Source: Psychrosphaera sp. B3R10
GTDB taxonomy: Bacteria > Pseudomonadota > Gammaproteobacteria > Enterobacterales > Alteromonadaceae
Assembly: GCF_018861025.1 (NCBI RefSeq)
Contig: NZ_JAHKQH010000009.1
Span: 1 to 64,000, forward strand
DNA: 64,000 bases
Reading direction: 5' to 3'
How positions within the stretch are numbered: the stretch's first letter is position 1; the number at the start of each line of letters is the position of its first letter. Made by a program: the position numbers and the translations under genes. The notes beneath the pieces were generated by a model. It had not been told where the DNA came from and searched no databases. It was given only the letters and a program-made list of their open reading frames with translations. Shown piece after piece: positions 10,957 through 20,078 of this stretch.

Positions 10957-11960
10957 TATTTAAAATCAAAGGTGAACGTTTGGGAGCACAAAGACTGAAG
11001 TTCAACTTTTCTGGAAATGGCTTTTCCATTGTCATATCGTTTTGGATTGATGATCACAAATCCCCAGAATTGCAAAAAGCGGACAATAAATCGCGATTCA
11101 ATTAAGTTACCAAGTTGTTGTTCACGAGTTCGGTATTCACTTTCATGGACAAGCGATAACAAATCTGGAAACGCGCAGCTTACTTCATCGACTAACTTAT
11201 CTACACTGCAATGAACTGTTAGTCGCCAAAGCATGAACAACCAAAACGTTCTTAAATCAACGTCGTCTTGACAACTGTCGAAATAACCCCAATTATATTT
11301 ACGTAACGCAGCTTCTAACATTGGCCGAAATAAACCAGCTATACCTTGCTTTTGATATACCTTTTGCATGTCTTTCTTAACATGCAAGTAACCACTTCTG
11401 GCATAAATAATCCCAGCTAATTCCGCTAAGATCCGGGTATAGTGTAAAGCGTTAAATTTATCTTCATTACTGCCACAATACTCGCTAATACTTGGCACCG
11501 TTTCATATTGAGCTACTGCAAATTGAGGTAATAAGTCACTGGCTTGTTTCACCAACTTAGCCGGCAAGTTGCCTTTACTGGTTGTTTTAATTTTACCGCC
11601 ATTAGCCGTAGCGTGGTCGATGATTAATGTTAAATAAGCCATTACTGGACTGTTTGATAAGGAGCAGGAAGGAGTATTAATTGTTATTCCTTCTAATTCC
11701 GAAAGTGGCGCATATAACCAATTCGTCATTTGCATGGGTGATAACCCACAGAATTCAGCATTAGGTCGCTGGTTTATCTCTTCCATCTTATGATTAACAA
11801 CCACATTCAATTCATCTAGAGATAAATTTGGGTTGAATGCAGTTACCTGTTCAATTACTTCCTGCAATTCAATCTGTTGCTGTTGAATTTTAGCCATACA
11901 ACAACGTTTATATTTATTGCCACTACCGCATTGGCAAGGCTCATTTCGACCAATTTTCAT
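10956..11960 (-). CDS. SEC-C metal-binding domain protein of unknown function
   Basis: The first ~22 residues hold a SEC-C zinc-binding motif (GRNEPCQCGSGNKYKRCC), as found at the C-terminus of SecA and in many uncharacterised proteins. The remaining ~310 residues are mostly helical in character with no domain I recognise. No signal peptide or membrane segment is evident, so it is probably cytoplasmic. It sits alone between the decayed hipBA/rhuM remnants and the intact hipBA pair, within the accessory island. Function is unknown. Confidence 0.75.
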   Translation of the reverse strand: MKIGRNEPCQCGSGNKYKRCCMAKIQQQQIELQEVIEQVTAFNPNLSLDELNVVVNHKMEEINQRPNAEFCGLSPMQMTNWLYAPLSELEGITINTPSCSLSNSPVMAYLTLIIDHATANGGKIKTTSKGNLPAKLVKQASDLLPQFAVAQYETVPSISEYCGSNEDKFNALHYTRILAELAGIIYARSGYLHVKKDMQKVYQKQGIAGLFRPMLEAALRKYNWGYFDSCQDDVDLRTFWLFMLWRLTVHCSVDKLVDEVSCAFPDLLSLVHESEYRTREQQLGNLIESRFIVRFLQFWGFVIINPKRYDNGKAISRKVELQSLCSQTFTFDFK

Positions 11961-12091
11961 TTCTAATTACTCAATTCAATTTATGCAGCGTTAGGTGATC
12001 TTGACACTTCTAGCAGTAAATAAAAAACCACTTAAAATATAAAATTTAGACCTGTCATGCTATTAAACAAGGTTACCAAAATTACCATAAG

Positions 12092-12116
12092 TTAATTATA
12101 TTTTACTTATAATTAA
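12092..12116. promoter_or_regulatory. Inverted repeat upstream of hipBA
   Basis: TTAATTATA (12092-12100) and TATAATTAA (12108-12116) are perfect inverted halves with a 7-nt spacer, about 100 bp upstream of the antitoxin start. Confidence 0.35.
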
Positions 12117-12139
12117 AGACTATGGTTGTGTGCCCCAAA

Positions 12140-12207
12140 AGTTAACTAAAATTGACTTTTGACTGCACTGCGACTAAGTTAACTACAAAAGTAAATTATA
12201 GTTAACT
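12140..12207. promoter_or_regulatory. Three AGTTAACT palindromes, candidate HipB operator
   Basis: Identical 8-bp palindromes AGTTAACT occur at 12140-12147, 12177-12184 and 12200-12207. The last ends 3 nt before the antitoxin ATG. Clustered palindromes immediately upstream of a toxin-antitoxin pair fit autoregulation by the antitoxin/toxin complex. Confidence 0.65.
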
Positions 12208-12210
12208 TAT

Positions 12211-12534
12211 ATGAATCAAAAATCAACCAAACAAACATTAGGTCGAGTTGTTAAGGGTACTGAGATGCCGGACTTAACCCGTGACTTTTCACCTGAACAA
12301 CTAGCAAAAGCTATTACGGCCAAGCGTACAGGAATGAAACTTAAATTGGTTGATGTTGCTGAGGCGTTAACTATTTCTAAACCAACGTTGGTGAAAATAG
12401 AAAAAGGCGATATCAATGTTAAGTTAAGCAACATTCTTAAAGTAATGGAATACTTAGGTTTAACGTTCAGTATTATCTCTGACAACCTAACCCAAAATCA
12501 TACTGAAGGTACCAGCGATGACGAATGGTATTAG
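12211..12534 (+). CDS. hipB: HipB-type antitoxin (HTH)
   Basis: This 107-residue protein has an XRE-type helix-turn-helix: FSPEQLAKAITAKR, then LVDVAEALTISKPTLVKIEKGD and LSNILKVMEYLGL. It overlaps the following hipA start by 17 nt, the standard antitoxin-toxin arrangement. It should bind the AGTTAACT operators and neutralise HipA. The ATG lies directly after the third palindrome with no obvious ribosome site, so the transcript may be nearly leaderless or the start may vary. Confidence 0.85.
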   Translation: MNQKSTKQTLGRVVKGTEMPDLTRDFSPEQLAKAITAKRTGMKLKLVDVAEALTISKPTLVKIEKGDINVKLSNILKVMEYLGLTFSIISDNLTQNHTEGTSDDEWY

Positions 12535-13963
12535 TTCAATCAACCAGAACATAAATACATTAGATGTATATATTGGCGGCCAGAAGAAAGTGGCTACCAT
12601 TACACTCCCTGTTGGTTCGGAGACTGAAATAGCCTTTACGTATGAACCAAGTTGGATAGCTGACGGCTTTGCTATTTCACCTCACTTGCCATTAACGGGT
12701 GACTTTGAGCATAAAGCCGTGCGTAACTTCTTGCAGAATTTATTACCTGAAGGTCAGGGATTTGAAGAACTGACCAGCAACACTACCATTTCTAAAAACA
12801 ACACTTTTGGTTTGATTAAAGCAATAGGTGCAGAAACATCCGGTGCACTGTCATTTAAAACAGAAGTGTCCAATACAGATTCAAATTCCATTGGCAGCTC
12901 TTTTCGTGAAGTCACAGAACAAGAATTAAATGACAAATTAACGCGCTTTAAAAGCCATGGCGAGTCCATCACCTTTTGGGATGGAAAAACCCGAATTTCT
13001 GTAGCGGGTGTACAAGACAAACTCAACTTACTAGAAATTGATGGAAAGTTAGGTTTTGGTGAGGGCGATTTATGTTCAAATAAAATCGTTAAGTTTGAAA
13101 CTGGCAAAGCCCCTTTCATTGCAGTGAACGAACTATTCACTATGCTTTTAGCTGGACAAGCTGGCTTGTCTGTTCCCTATGTTGAACTAAGACGTTATGG
13201 CGGCGTGAGAGCCTATGTAATTGACCGTTTTGACAGACGATTAACACCAGATAAAAGTAAAGTGCTAAGACGTCATATGATTGATGGCTGCCAAGCAACT
13301 AACTTACCGCCATCATACAAATATGAACGACAACATGGTGATGAAGGCGATGGTATCTATATAAGAGACGGCGTCAGCTTCGCTAAACTATTTGCTCTCA
13401 ATACAGTCAACAATGAGGCTTATCATAGCCAACTCATAAGGTGGATGACGTTTAATATTCTAGCGAGAAATTATGATGCCCATGGCAAAAACATTAGCTT
13501 CTTTGTTGGTAAAAAAGGGTTAGAGCTCACACCGTTTTATGACCTAGTTAATGTTGAAGCCATCATAAGAGAAATCCAACAACAGCAAGTAGAGGATGCA
13601 CCTAGCCGAGCAAACAGCATTTCCCAATACTACGCTATGTCGATTGGCAGTTATGAAAGGGGCAGCGCCGGAAATTTCAATAACCCGATTACCGCATATA
13701 TGTTGGCTGATTTTGCCAATGAATTTGGTATCTCACGCCCCCGATTACAATTAATAATGGGACAAACCATAACCTCTGTAATAAACGGATTAGAAAGTGC
13801 AAAACAACAAGCGCTGCAACAAGGTTTGTCAAATAGTGAAATTCAACATATCGATTTATGTACAAGCATAATCAATGAAGCGGCTATGGAATTGCGGCAA
13901 GAGATTGAGCAATTGCCAGCAATGGGGGGGTTGGGTTTAACTATGTTAACTGATAAAAATTAG
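12518..13963 (+). CDS. hipA: HipA-type serine/threonine kinase toxin
   Basis: HipA toxins phosphorylate glutamyl-tRNA synthetase or similar targets and cause dormancy. The 481-residue protein has an N-terminal HipA subdomain (LDVYIGG...LPLTG, LLPEGQ) and a kinase core. The core shows the Gly-rich/autophosphorylation loop SVAGVQDK (161-168), the catalytic RNYDAHGKN (317-325, Asp320) and the metal-binding FYDLV (Asp342). All expected active-site elements are present, so it looks functional. The translational overlap with the antitoxin gene supports coupled expression. The C-terminal ~60 residues are less typical. Confidence 0.88.
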   Translation: MTNGISSINQNINTLDVYIGGQKKVATITLPVGSETEIAFTYEPSWIADGFAISPHLPLTGDFEHKAVRNFLQNLLPEGQGFEELTSNTTISKNNTFGLIKAIGAETSGALSFKTEVSNTDSNSIGSSFREVTEQELNDKLTRFKSHGESITFWDGKTRISVAGVQDKLNLLEIDGKLGFGEGDLCSNKIVKFETGKAPFIAVNELFTMLLAGQAGLSVPYVELRRYGGVRAYVIDRFDRRLTPDKSKVLRRHMIDGCQATNLPPSYKYERQHGDEGDGIYIRDGVSFAKLFALNTVNNEAYHSQLIRWMTFNILARNYDAHGKNISFFVGKKGLELTPFYDLVNVEAIIREIQQQQVEDAPSRANSISQYYAMSIGSYERGSAGNFNNPITAYMLADFANEFGISRPRLQLIMGQTITSVINGLESAKQQALQQGLSNSEIQHIDLCTSIINEAAMELRQEIEQLPAMGGLGLTMLTDKN

Positions 13964-16900
13964 TTCACTGTGGATTCATCCAATATCTCTATAAATTCAC
14001 CAACTATTCGAATATTTTCGCAGTCATCTTTGTGTAGAACAATATCTTTAAACTTTGATTCAGTGGAGTTTGGTTTTAATAAAATAACAGAATGCTCCCA
14101 TTCACCATCGTCTGATACTCTTTTTTCACTGGCATATGTCTTAATTGTAAATGATGAATTATATTCTTCATCATTTTGACCATAATTTTCAACGAGAACT
14201 ATTTTACCATTTCGAGATCCGCCTAGAGACTCCCTGAAAACACAAATAGAGTTATTAGGAATTCTACGATTCATAGACTCACCTTTAACTCTGCAACAAA
14301 AGTACTTCTGCTCTACAGTGTACTTTTCTGGTACTGGAATCATCTCAAAATCTTTATTCTCTTGCATTTCACTAAACGATCCAGCTGCAGCATAGAAGTC
14401 ATAAAATGGTATGTAATTATCTTCGTTTGCTGCGGCATCATTTTTATCGAAAAGTGGATGTATTACTTCTAAGGTTTCTTTTTCTTTTTCTTTTTCTTTT
14501 TCTTTTTCTTTTTCTTTTTCTTTTTCTTTTTCTTTAAGGTATTTATACATTTCGTCGGCAACTGGTGTAGACAAATTGAAAGTGAAATTAACCACTGAAA
14601 CCACTTTTCCACTGTCGGTATTCATTGACGTTTGCTTAACTTTATCTCTTTGAGGCTCAACGTCTCCCATATAGTAAAATTCAATACCTTCGTCGTTACT
14701 CTTTTTGATAAATAATGGAAGTCTAATTCTTCCTTTGTTACCTAATATCGATTGAACATCGTTACTTGCTAATTTCCTATTCGACTTTGACATCCATGAA
14801 AATTCTCTATTATTAATAAATTCATCTTCATATTTAGTTGATTCCGAAATATCTTCGTCTTTATGGTAATTAACAAAAATGGGGCAATGTGAGTTATCTG
14901 TACTGACAACATAACCTCCAACATTCTGAGCTACAGGGTTTGTTTTCACATTCAATATTCTAAAAACATCTTTCCTTGAATATTTCTCATACAGATTAAA
15001 ACCATCTCGCCAATTTTCATCTCTATAAGCCTTGTTAAATGCATTTATCGAGTAATTAATTGAGTCCTGTAAATATTCATTAAAAGTATCATTCTCAAGT
15101 AATGAGTTAAACTCTGTAGTTAGCTGAAATACGCCACCTTTAAGAGTTATTATATTTACTCCAAAAATTTCATTAAGGGGAAGCAGCTTGCCTTCACACT
15201 TGTCACGTATAAACTTCAAGTTAATATTATTTAGGCACGATTCAATTGTTTGATCTGTAACTTCATAATTATATTCACCAGATACGATCTTTTTCAATTC
15301 CATAACGGAACAAGTTTTCCGTGTTAATAACTCATTTAGAATTAAACTTTCTTCAACTCGTTTTCCGTTATTTACTTCGATGGAAAAAAACTCTAGTAAC
15401 TTTAGCGCTTTATCAGTCAATGAATGAGAGAAACTCTTTTCAACCTTGCATACAAAATTCAGAAGCGACTTAGAATATTCTATGTACAAAAAGGGATCGC
15501 GCGAACCATGTTCAATGAAGTCCATCATCAAAGGTAATCGTCCAAGCTTATACTTTAAAAGGAAATAATCATTTTTCAAATCTGAAAACAGTTTCATATT
15601 CGAAGAGTCAATTGCTGCAAATATTCGTTCTTTCGTAATTGCATCAAAGTTAATAGTAGAACTTCCGGGGATAAGTCTGCTACCACTAGACATTGCTCTT
15701 CGTAAAGCATCTTTGTTATATGAAGTATCGCCATAAAGAGCAATTGGAATAAGATAATTGTTATTATGATTTCCAATAAAATCTATTACCGTCAGGTATC
15801 CCTTGCCATCGATTTTTCGTAAGCCCCGCCCTAACTGTTGAACAAAAATAATTGCGGATTCGGTAGGACGAATCATTATAATTTGATTCACTTTCGGAAT
15901 ATCGATTCCTTCATTAAAAATATCCACAGTAAAAATATAATCTAATTTTTCGGATAAATTATCGGACTCTAGTAATTTAATAGCAAGTGACCTTTCTTCC
16001 TCTGAATTTTTCCCGGATAGAGCTATTGAACGGAACCCATGATTATTAAAGCTCTCCGCTAATTTTTTAGACTCTTCATTGCTAGAGCAAAAAACAAGAC
16101 CTCTTGTTATACCGTTATCTGAGCCATAAAAATTAGCGTATTTAACAATATTATTAACTCTTTCTTTTGAGGAAAGATATGCAAAGTTTCGTGCATCTTC
16201 TTGCTCTTTTCCATCAATGATAAGGTCTGAAACACCGTAATAATGGAAGTTACTTAACATGCCTTCTTCCATTGCTCTATTCAAACGGATCTCATAGGCG
16301 ATATTATGGTCAAATAAGCTAAATATATCCTCACCATCCGTTCTTTCAGGTGTAGCCGTCATTCCTAATAAAAATTTTGGTTCAAAATGATTTAAGAGTC
16401 GCTTATAAGAGTCTGCACCTGAACGATGAGACTCATCTACGACGATGTAGTCAAAATAATCTTGAGAAAAACTCTTTAGGTTGTGAGCTTTTGAAATAGT
16501 TTGAACCGTTGCAAATAAAAAATCATTGTCTAATTCTTTTTGCGAGCCAGAATATATCCCCATCTTTTTATTCGTACCGAAAATTTTCTTAAAGGTTTCT
16601 AACGACTTTTTAGCAATAGTTAACCTATGTACAACAAACAATAATCGTTTAGGTTGAAATGCTAACGCGTCAAAAGCTGATAAATAAGTTTTACCTGTAC
16701 CCGTTGCTGAAATTAGAAGAGCTTTCAACTCACCTTGCGTTCTTAAGTCATCAATACTACTTAACGCTTCTTTTTGCATTGAATTAGGTGTTATTTCAGT
16801 TTCTATTAAGGCTTGGTACTTGTCATGCCTTATTCTCTGCTCATTATATTTGGCTTCATAATTATCAATAAATGAATCAGTTACAGGTATACCTTTTTTA

Positions 16901-17424
16901 AAATCAGCATTAAATTCACTAATAACTCTTTCAACAAGACCACTATCATGTAAAGCTGATACTTTGAGATTCCACTCTTTATTTTTAGTTAATGCTGATG
17001 CCGTAAGATTACTACTACCTATAATGAGATTATGGTATTCCTTTTTTTTAAATAAATATCCTTTTGAGTGTGAATTCTCATGAGTAGCAATTCGGAGTTC
17101 AATATTAGTAAATTTTAAAAGTTTTCTAAGAGCTTCAGGCTGAGTAAAGTTTAAATATTGAGAAACAACTATTTTTCCCTGTACACCTTTATCTTTAAGC
17201 TCTTTCAGAATATTGATTAAGGTAGCAACACCGCTTGTTGTAACAAAAGCAACTGAGATAAAGAACTCATCACAATATTGTAATTCTTCTAAAATTGTTG
17301 AAAGAACTTTTTGTGGTGGATTCTTTTTATTCACTAATAACATTGGTTGGTATAGTTTTTCAGAGTTCACCTCTTTATCTATAAAACCAGTTTCTAAACT
17401 TTTATTCAGTTCATTTAATATCAT
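13960..17424 (-). CDS. PLD nuclease-SF2 helicase-DUF3427-like protein with C-terminal S24 peptidase domain
   Basis: This 1154-residue multidomain protein begins with a phospholipase D-type nuclease (~30-170; HSK at 119-121 followed by GSSN at 136-139). An SF2 helicase follows (SATGTGKT 239-246, DESH 330-333, TATPERTD 356-363, QQLGRGLRK near 540). Next is a long region typical of DUF3427 helicases and a Lys-Glu repeat (~963-983). Last is a LexA/UmuD-type S24 domain with Ala-Gly (1014-1015), KGESM (Ser1050) and FTIKTY (Lys1095). All nuclease, ATPase and protease residues appear intact. The gene is markedly AT-richer than neighbours, suggesting transfer. It starts 13 nt after the NUDIX stop, forming a two-gene unit. 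A phage- or DNA-damage-related defence role is inferred from architecture and from the hipBA/rhuM neighbourhood. The stop codon lies at the hipA end with a 4-nt convergent overlap. Confidence 0.88.
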   Translation of the reverse strand: MILNELNKSLETGFIDKEVNSEKLYQPMLLVNKKNPPQKVLSTILEELQYCDEFFISVAFVTTSGVATLINILKELKDKGVQGKIVVSQYLNFTQPEALRKLLKFTNIELRIATHENSHSKGYLFKKKEYHNLIIGSSNLTASALTKNKEWNLKVSALHDSGLVERVISEFNADFKKGIPVTDSFIDNYEAKYNEQRIRHDKYQALIETEITPNSMQKEALSSIDDLRTQGELKALLISATGTGKTYLSAFDALAFQPKRLLFVVHRLTIAKKSLETFKKIFGTNKKMGIYSGSQKELDNDFLFATVQTISKAHNLKSFSQDYFDYIVVDESHRSGADSYKRLLNHFEPKFLLGMTATPERTDGEDIFSLFDHNIAYEIRLNRAMEEGMLSNFHYYGVSDLIIDGKEQEDARNFAYLSSKERVNNIVKYANFYGSDNGITRGLVFCSSNEESKKLAESFNNHGFRSIALSGKNSEEERSLAIKLLESDNLSEKLDYIFTVDIFNEGIDIPKVNQIIMIRPTESAIIFVQQLGRGLRKIDGKGYLTVIDFIGNHNNNYLIPIALYGDTSYNKDALRRAMSSGSRLIPGSSTINFDAITKERIFAAIDSSNMKLFSDLKNDYFLLKYKLGRLPLMMDFIEHGSRDPFLYIEYSKSLLNFVCKVEKSFSHSLTDKALKLLEFFSIEVNNGKRVEESLILNELLTRKTCSVMELKKIVSGEYNYEVTDQTIESCLNNINLKFIRDKCEGKLLPLNEIFGVNIITLKGGVFQLTTEFNSLLENDTFNEYLQDSINYSINAFNKAYRDENWRDGFNLYEKYSRKDVFRILNVKTNPVAQNVGGYVVSTDNSHCPIFVNYHKDEDISESTKYEDEFINNREFSWMSKSNRKLASNDVQSILGNKGRIRLPLFIKKSNDEGIEFYYMGDVEPQRDKVKQTSMNTDSGKVVSVVNFTFNLSTPVADEMYKYLKEKEKEKEKEKEKEKEKEKETLEVIHPLFDKNDAAANEDNYIPFYDFYAAAGSFSEMQENKDFEMIPVPEKYTVEQKYFCCRVKGESMNRRIPNNSICVFRESLGGSRNGKIVLVENYGQNDEEYNSSFTIKTYASEKRVSDDGEWEHSVILLKPNSTESKFKDIVLHKDDCENIRIVGEFIEILDESTVN
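14475..14534 (-). repeat. Hexanucleotide microsatellite (10 x TTTCTT) encoding a Lys-Glu linker
   Basis: Ten perfect uninterrupted TTTCTT units (AAGAAA on the coding strand) encode alternating Lys-Glu between the helicase body and the S24 domain. Because the unit is two codons, slippage changes linker length without breaking the frame. Confidence 0.95.
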
Positions 17425-17437
17425 TAATTTTGAGCTC

Positions 17438-17836
17438 TTAAATGTGATCTTTTTGAAGTTTTTGGACTATTGGTATATCAGCTTCAGCCCAATCAAGATG
17501 ACCTAACTCTTGTACTTTTAACCATTTTTGATCAATATGCTCAGTCAGAATTATATCCTTACTTTCAACTGTACAAGTGAACGAATGCATCGTAATGAAA
17601 AAGTCTGGGTATTGATGGTTAACGGTACTGAAATATTTTGGCTCTATTATATCCAACTGCAACTCTTCTTTAATTTCTCGGATTATCGCTGCCTCTTTAG
17701 TTTCTCCAGCTTCAATTTTTCCTCCCGGAAATTCATATTTTTTTGAAATATACTCAAGTTTTGCTGAACCACGTTGAACACAAAGAGTCTCTTCACCACA
17801 CTGTATAATTGCTGCAACTACTTCAATCTTTTTCAA
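17438..17836 (-). CDS. NUDIX (MutT-like) nucleoside triphosphate pyrophosphohydrolase
   Basis: The product has the NUDIX box G-x5-E-x7-REUxEE as GKIEAGETKEAAIIREIKEE (read as motif), preceded by EVVAAIIQCGEETLCVQRG and YEFPGG. It belongs to the MutT-type (deoxy)nucleoside triphosphate pyrophosphohydrolases of ~130 residues. The open frame could extend to 17920, but homology begins at KKIEVVAA. A TTG at 17836 with AGGAA 6 nt upstream gives a natural 132-residue protein, so I choose that start. It is the first gene of a unit with the PLD-helicase-S24 gene. Its substrate is unknown; it might hydrolyse a modified or signalling nucleotide related to the helicase's task. Confidence 0.85.
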   Translation of the reverse strand: MKKIEVVAAIIQCGEETLCVQRGSAKLEYISKKYEFPGGKIEAGETKEAAIIREIKEELQLDIIEPKYFSTVNHQYPDFFITMHSFTCTVESKDIILTEHIDQKWLKVQELGHLDWAEADIPIVQKLQKDHI

Positions 17837-18133
17837 AAGAATTCCTATACTTTTACTTTCCAGAGCAATTTCTATTTTCAAAGATGCTTCGTATATATTC
17901 AAGACAATTAGTAAGAACATTCATAATAATTGCAGTGCCATAGTGATTTTGGCCACTTAATTGAAGGATATTACGAGATTTTTCAGTTCTAATTTTCCCT
18001 AATATTTTTAATCCCGAGTCGAGCTTTGGCGCTGCTGGCTGGGTTGCCACACATTTTCTCACAAATTAGTTATAGCGCCCTGCCCCTATTTTTTATTATG
18101 ATTTCTAAAGTGAGTGTTTTTTGAGGATTTGAG

Positions 18134-18595
18134 ATGAGTGCAATTGGTAATTTAATCTGGTTTATATTTGGCGGTGTAGTCATGGGTTTGGCTTGGTGCT
18201 TTTTTGGGTTCCTGGCCTTTATAAGTATTGTGGGTATTCCGTGGGGTCGCGCTTGTTTTGTTATGGCGGGGTTTTCGTTTTTTCCTTTTGGCAAAGAGGC
18301 TATTGCCCGCGACGAATTAACCTTGCAAGAGGACGTTGGCACTAGTGAGTTTGGGGTTGTGGGTAACGTAATTTGGTTTTTGTTTGCTGGGCTTTGGCTC
18401 GCCATTGGTCATATTTTTTCAGCTATTGCCTGTTTTGTGACTATTATTGGGATCCCGTTTGCCATCCAACACCTAAAGCTCGCTGGTATTTCAATTGCGC
18501 CTATTGGTAAAACCGTTGTAGACAAAGAAGTCGCGGCTGCAGCCCATGAAGCGAATGCTGCTGCCGAAGTGGCTAATCTGCGTCGTCGGTATTAA
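18134..18595 (+). CDS. yccF: YccF family inner-membrane protein
   Basis: The 153-residue membrane protein has two similar halves, each with a hydrophobic hairpin (GNLIWFIFGGVVMGLAWCFFG and GNVIWFLFAGLWLAIGHIFSA, read in parts) followed by a conserved GIP(W/F) motif and a GxxxxPxGK segment. This internal duplication is the YccF (DUF307) signature. Function is unknown in all bacteria I know of. It has a GAGG ribosome site and stands alone. The C-terminal ~25 residues are Ala/Glu-rich and probably cytoplasmic. Confidence 0.92.
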   Translation: MSAIGNLIWFIFGGVVMGLAWCFFGFLAFISIVGIPWGRACFVMAGFSFFPFGKEAIARDELTLQEDVGTSEFGVVGNVIWFLFAGLWLAIGHIFSAIACFVTIIGIPFAIQHLKLAGISIAPIGKTVVDKEVAAAAHEANAAAEVANLRRRY

Positions 18596-18646
18596 CTAAC
18601 TGCGTTTTTGCATTCGCGCCCACTTTGCTTGGTCAATTCTGCTTGG

Positions 18647-19231
18647 TCATTTCTGTTTGGCCAATACATTAGCGATACAAATTGCTGAGTGGGCGTCGTT
18701 TGCGGCGTATTGGATTTGGCTTGGTTTAAGTGGGTAAGCCCCCCAATTGGATTTTTGTGCGCCCTTGCCGAGTCGTGCGTTTAGTACCATGGCAACTGCG
18801 GTTCGAGCGCCAATTAGGTCTTTGTCGCCAATCATTACTTTCAATGTCACAGCTAAGTCTTCTACATTGCTCAGTTCTATGTCGAGCTTATTGCGCAGCT
18901 CTTTTTTATCACCTCTTAGCCCAAAACCGACTTTTTTGATCTGTTCATTGTTTAAAATTTTTCTAGCGGCGGTTACTGCACACTTAAACCGAGTGGGAAA
19001 TAAATAGCCATGTGAGTCGGTAGCCAGTTGGATCAAGGTCGGTCCAGGGCCGGTTTCACCTTTATTAAAAATAGGCTTCATTTCTGTATCAAACCCAACA
19101 CAGCGCTCTTGGTTTAATGCCGCAAATGCTTGTTTTGCATCTTGCTCATTTTCAACAATGGTGATGTCTTGTAAATTTAGACCTGAGTACATAGGTAGCG
19201 CTCGAATTTGCTCTTTGGTTGGACGTTTCAA
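18647..19231 (-). CDS. RNase D-like 3'-5' exonuclease (DEDDy)
   Basis: The 194-residue single-domain exonuclease shows exo I GFDTE, exo II VGFGLRGDKKEL and exo III YAANDAHSA (Y-x3-D), the DEDDy arrangement of RNase D and the DNA polymerase I proofreading domain. There is no HRDC domain, unlike true RNase D (~375 residues). It is probably a cytoplasmic RNA- or DNA-trimming nuclease. There is no clear operon partner. Confidence 0.85.
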   Translation of the reverse strand: MKRPTKEQIRALPMYSGLNLQDITIVENEQDAKQAFAALNQERCVGFDTEMKPIFNKGETGPGPTLIQLATDSHGYLFPTRFKCAVTAARKILNNEQIKKVGFGLRGDKKELRNKLDIELSNVEDLAVTLKVMIGDKDLIGARTAVAMVLNARLGKGAQKSNWGAYPLKPSQIQYAANDAHSAICIANVLAKQK

Positions 19232-19340
19232 ATTTATCTCTTTTATCTTTTTGCAAATAACTTAGTTATATATTACTGCTTCAACGTTACTCTTTAACGA
19301 GCTAAAGCAACCTAGTTGCCGATTTTCCAACTAATACACA

Positions 19341-19865
19341 CTAACGCCATTGGGTCTCTGACACATTCAGTTTTCCCATGTTACACGCTTCACACAGGAT
19401 TTGAAGATTGTCTAACTCTAGTGCTAAATGTGGGTATTTAGACCGTGGTTTTATGTGATCTACATGCAACACGGCTCCGGTGTCTGGGGTTGCGCCGCAG
19501 CAAGCACACTTATTTCCAAATTGCTCAAACGCTGCTGTCCGCAGGCGGAGCCATTTAGCCGTGCGATAAAAATCAGTTTCGGTTTTGGTTCCTTCATATG
19601 GCAGTTCGTTACTGTCGGTAAATGTTTGCGGCATGCTGTGTGGGGAGAAATAATTCACAGAACCTTTATTGGCATTAAGCCAATTCCACATTGCCTTCAT
19701 TGCGCCGGATTCGGTTTTGTATTTCTTCTTTTTAGAAATGCTTTTTGAAATGCTTTTAGCACTACTTTTAGAGATGCTTTTAGCGCTGCCCTTTGCACCG
19801 CTATTCGAACTCGCAGAAGAATGGTTGTCGGTACCTTCGGCGGCATGGAAACTTACGGTATACAT
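19341..19865 (-). CDS. HNH endonuclease domain protein
   Basis: The C-terminal ~75 residues form an HNH nuclease: WLRLRTAAFEQFGNKCACCG, then VLHVDHIKPRS, LDNLQILCEACN. Two CxxC pairs bind zinc and His-Asn-His residues form the active site. The N-terminal part contains a low-complexity Ser/Lys segment with repeated SAKSIS/SKSISK units (about residues 20-45), presumably disordered, and a short linker. The protein is 174 residues; phage-type or restriction-type HNH proteins of this size are common, and the role cannot be assigned. Confidence 0.82.
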   Translation of the reverse strand: MYTVSFHAAEGTDNHSSASSNSGAKGSAKSISKSSAKSISKSISKKKKYKTESGAMKAMWNWLNANKGSVNYFSPHSMPQTFTDSNELPYEGTKTETDFYRTAKWLRLRTAAFEQFGNKCACCGATPDTGAVLHVDHIKPRSKYPHLALELDNLQILCEACNMGKLNVSETQWR

Positions 19866-20078
19866 AGCTGACTCCCTGCATTTATGGCCATACCTAATGT
19901 GTTAAACGGCGGCTTAACTTTGCTGTAATTAGCTCAACAACGGTTATTTATTTTGTGCAAAGCAAGCCAAACTGTATTGATTTCTTAGCAAAACTCTAGC
20001 AAAAAGTGTCTGTGTTGTTAAGTCACAAACCAATGTGTACGCGGATATTTGAGCACCTATGTTGCGTGATAGCTGGGG

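Noticed and set aside
13960-13963. HipA and the helicase gene as one system
   Set aside because: They are convergent with a 4-bp overlap of ends, so shared expression is unlikely; neighbourhood alone is weak evidence.
17853-18062. 69-codon minus-strand frame overlapping the NUDIX upstream region
   Set aside because: It overlaps the likely promoter, has no domain and competes with the better-supported TTG start.
17836-18133. Search for a LexA box (CTGT-N8-ACAG) upstream of the NUDIX/helicase unit
   Set aside because: No match was found by eye, so direct SOS repression of the unit is not supported, even though the product has a LexA-like domain.
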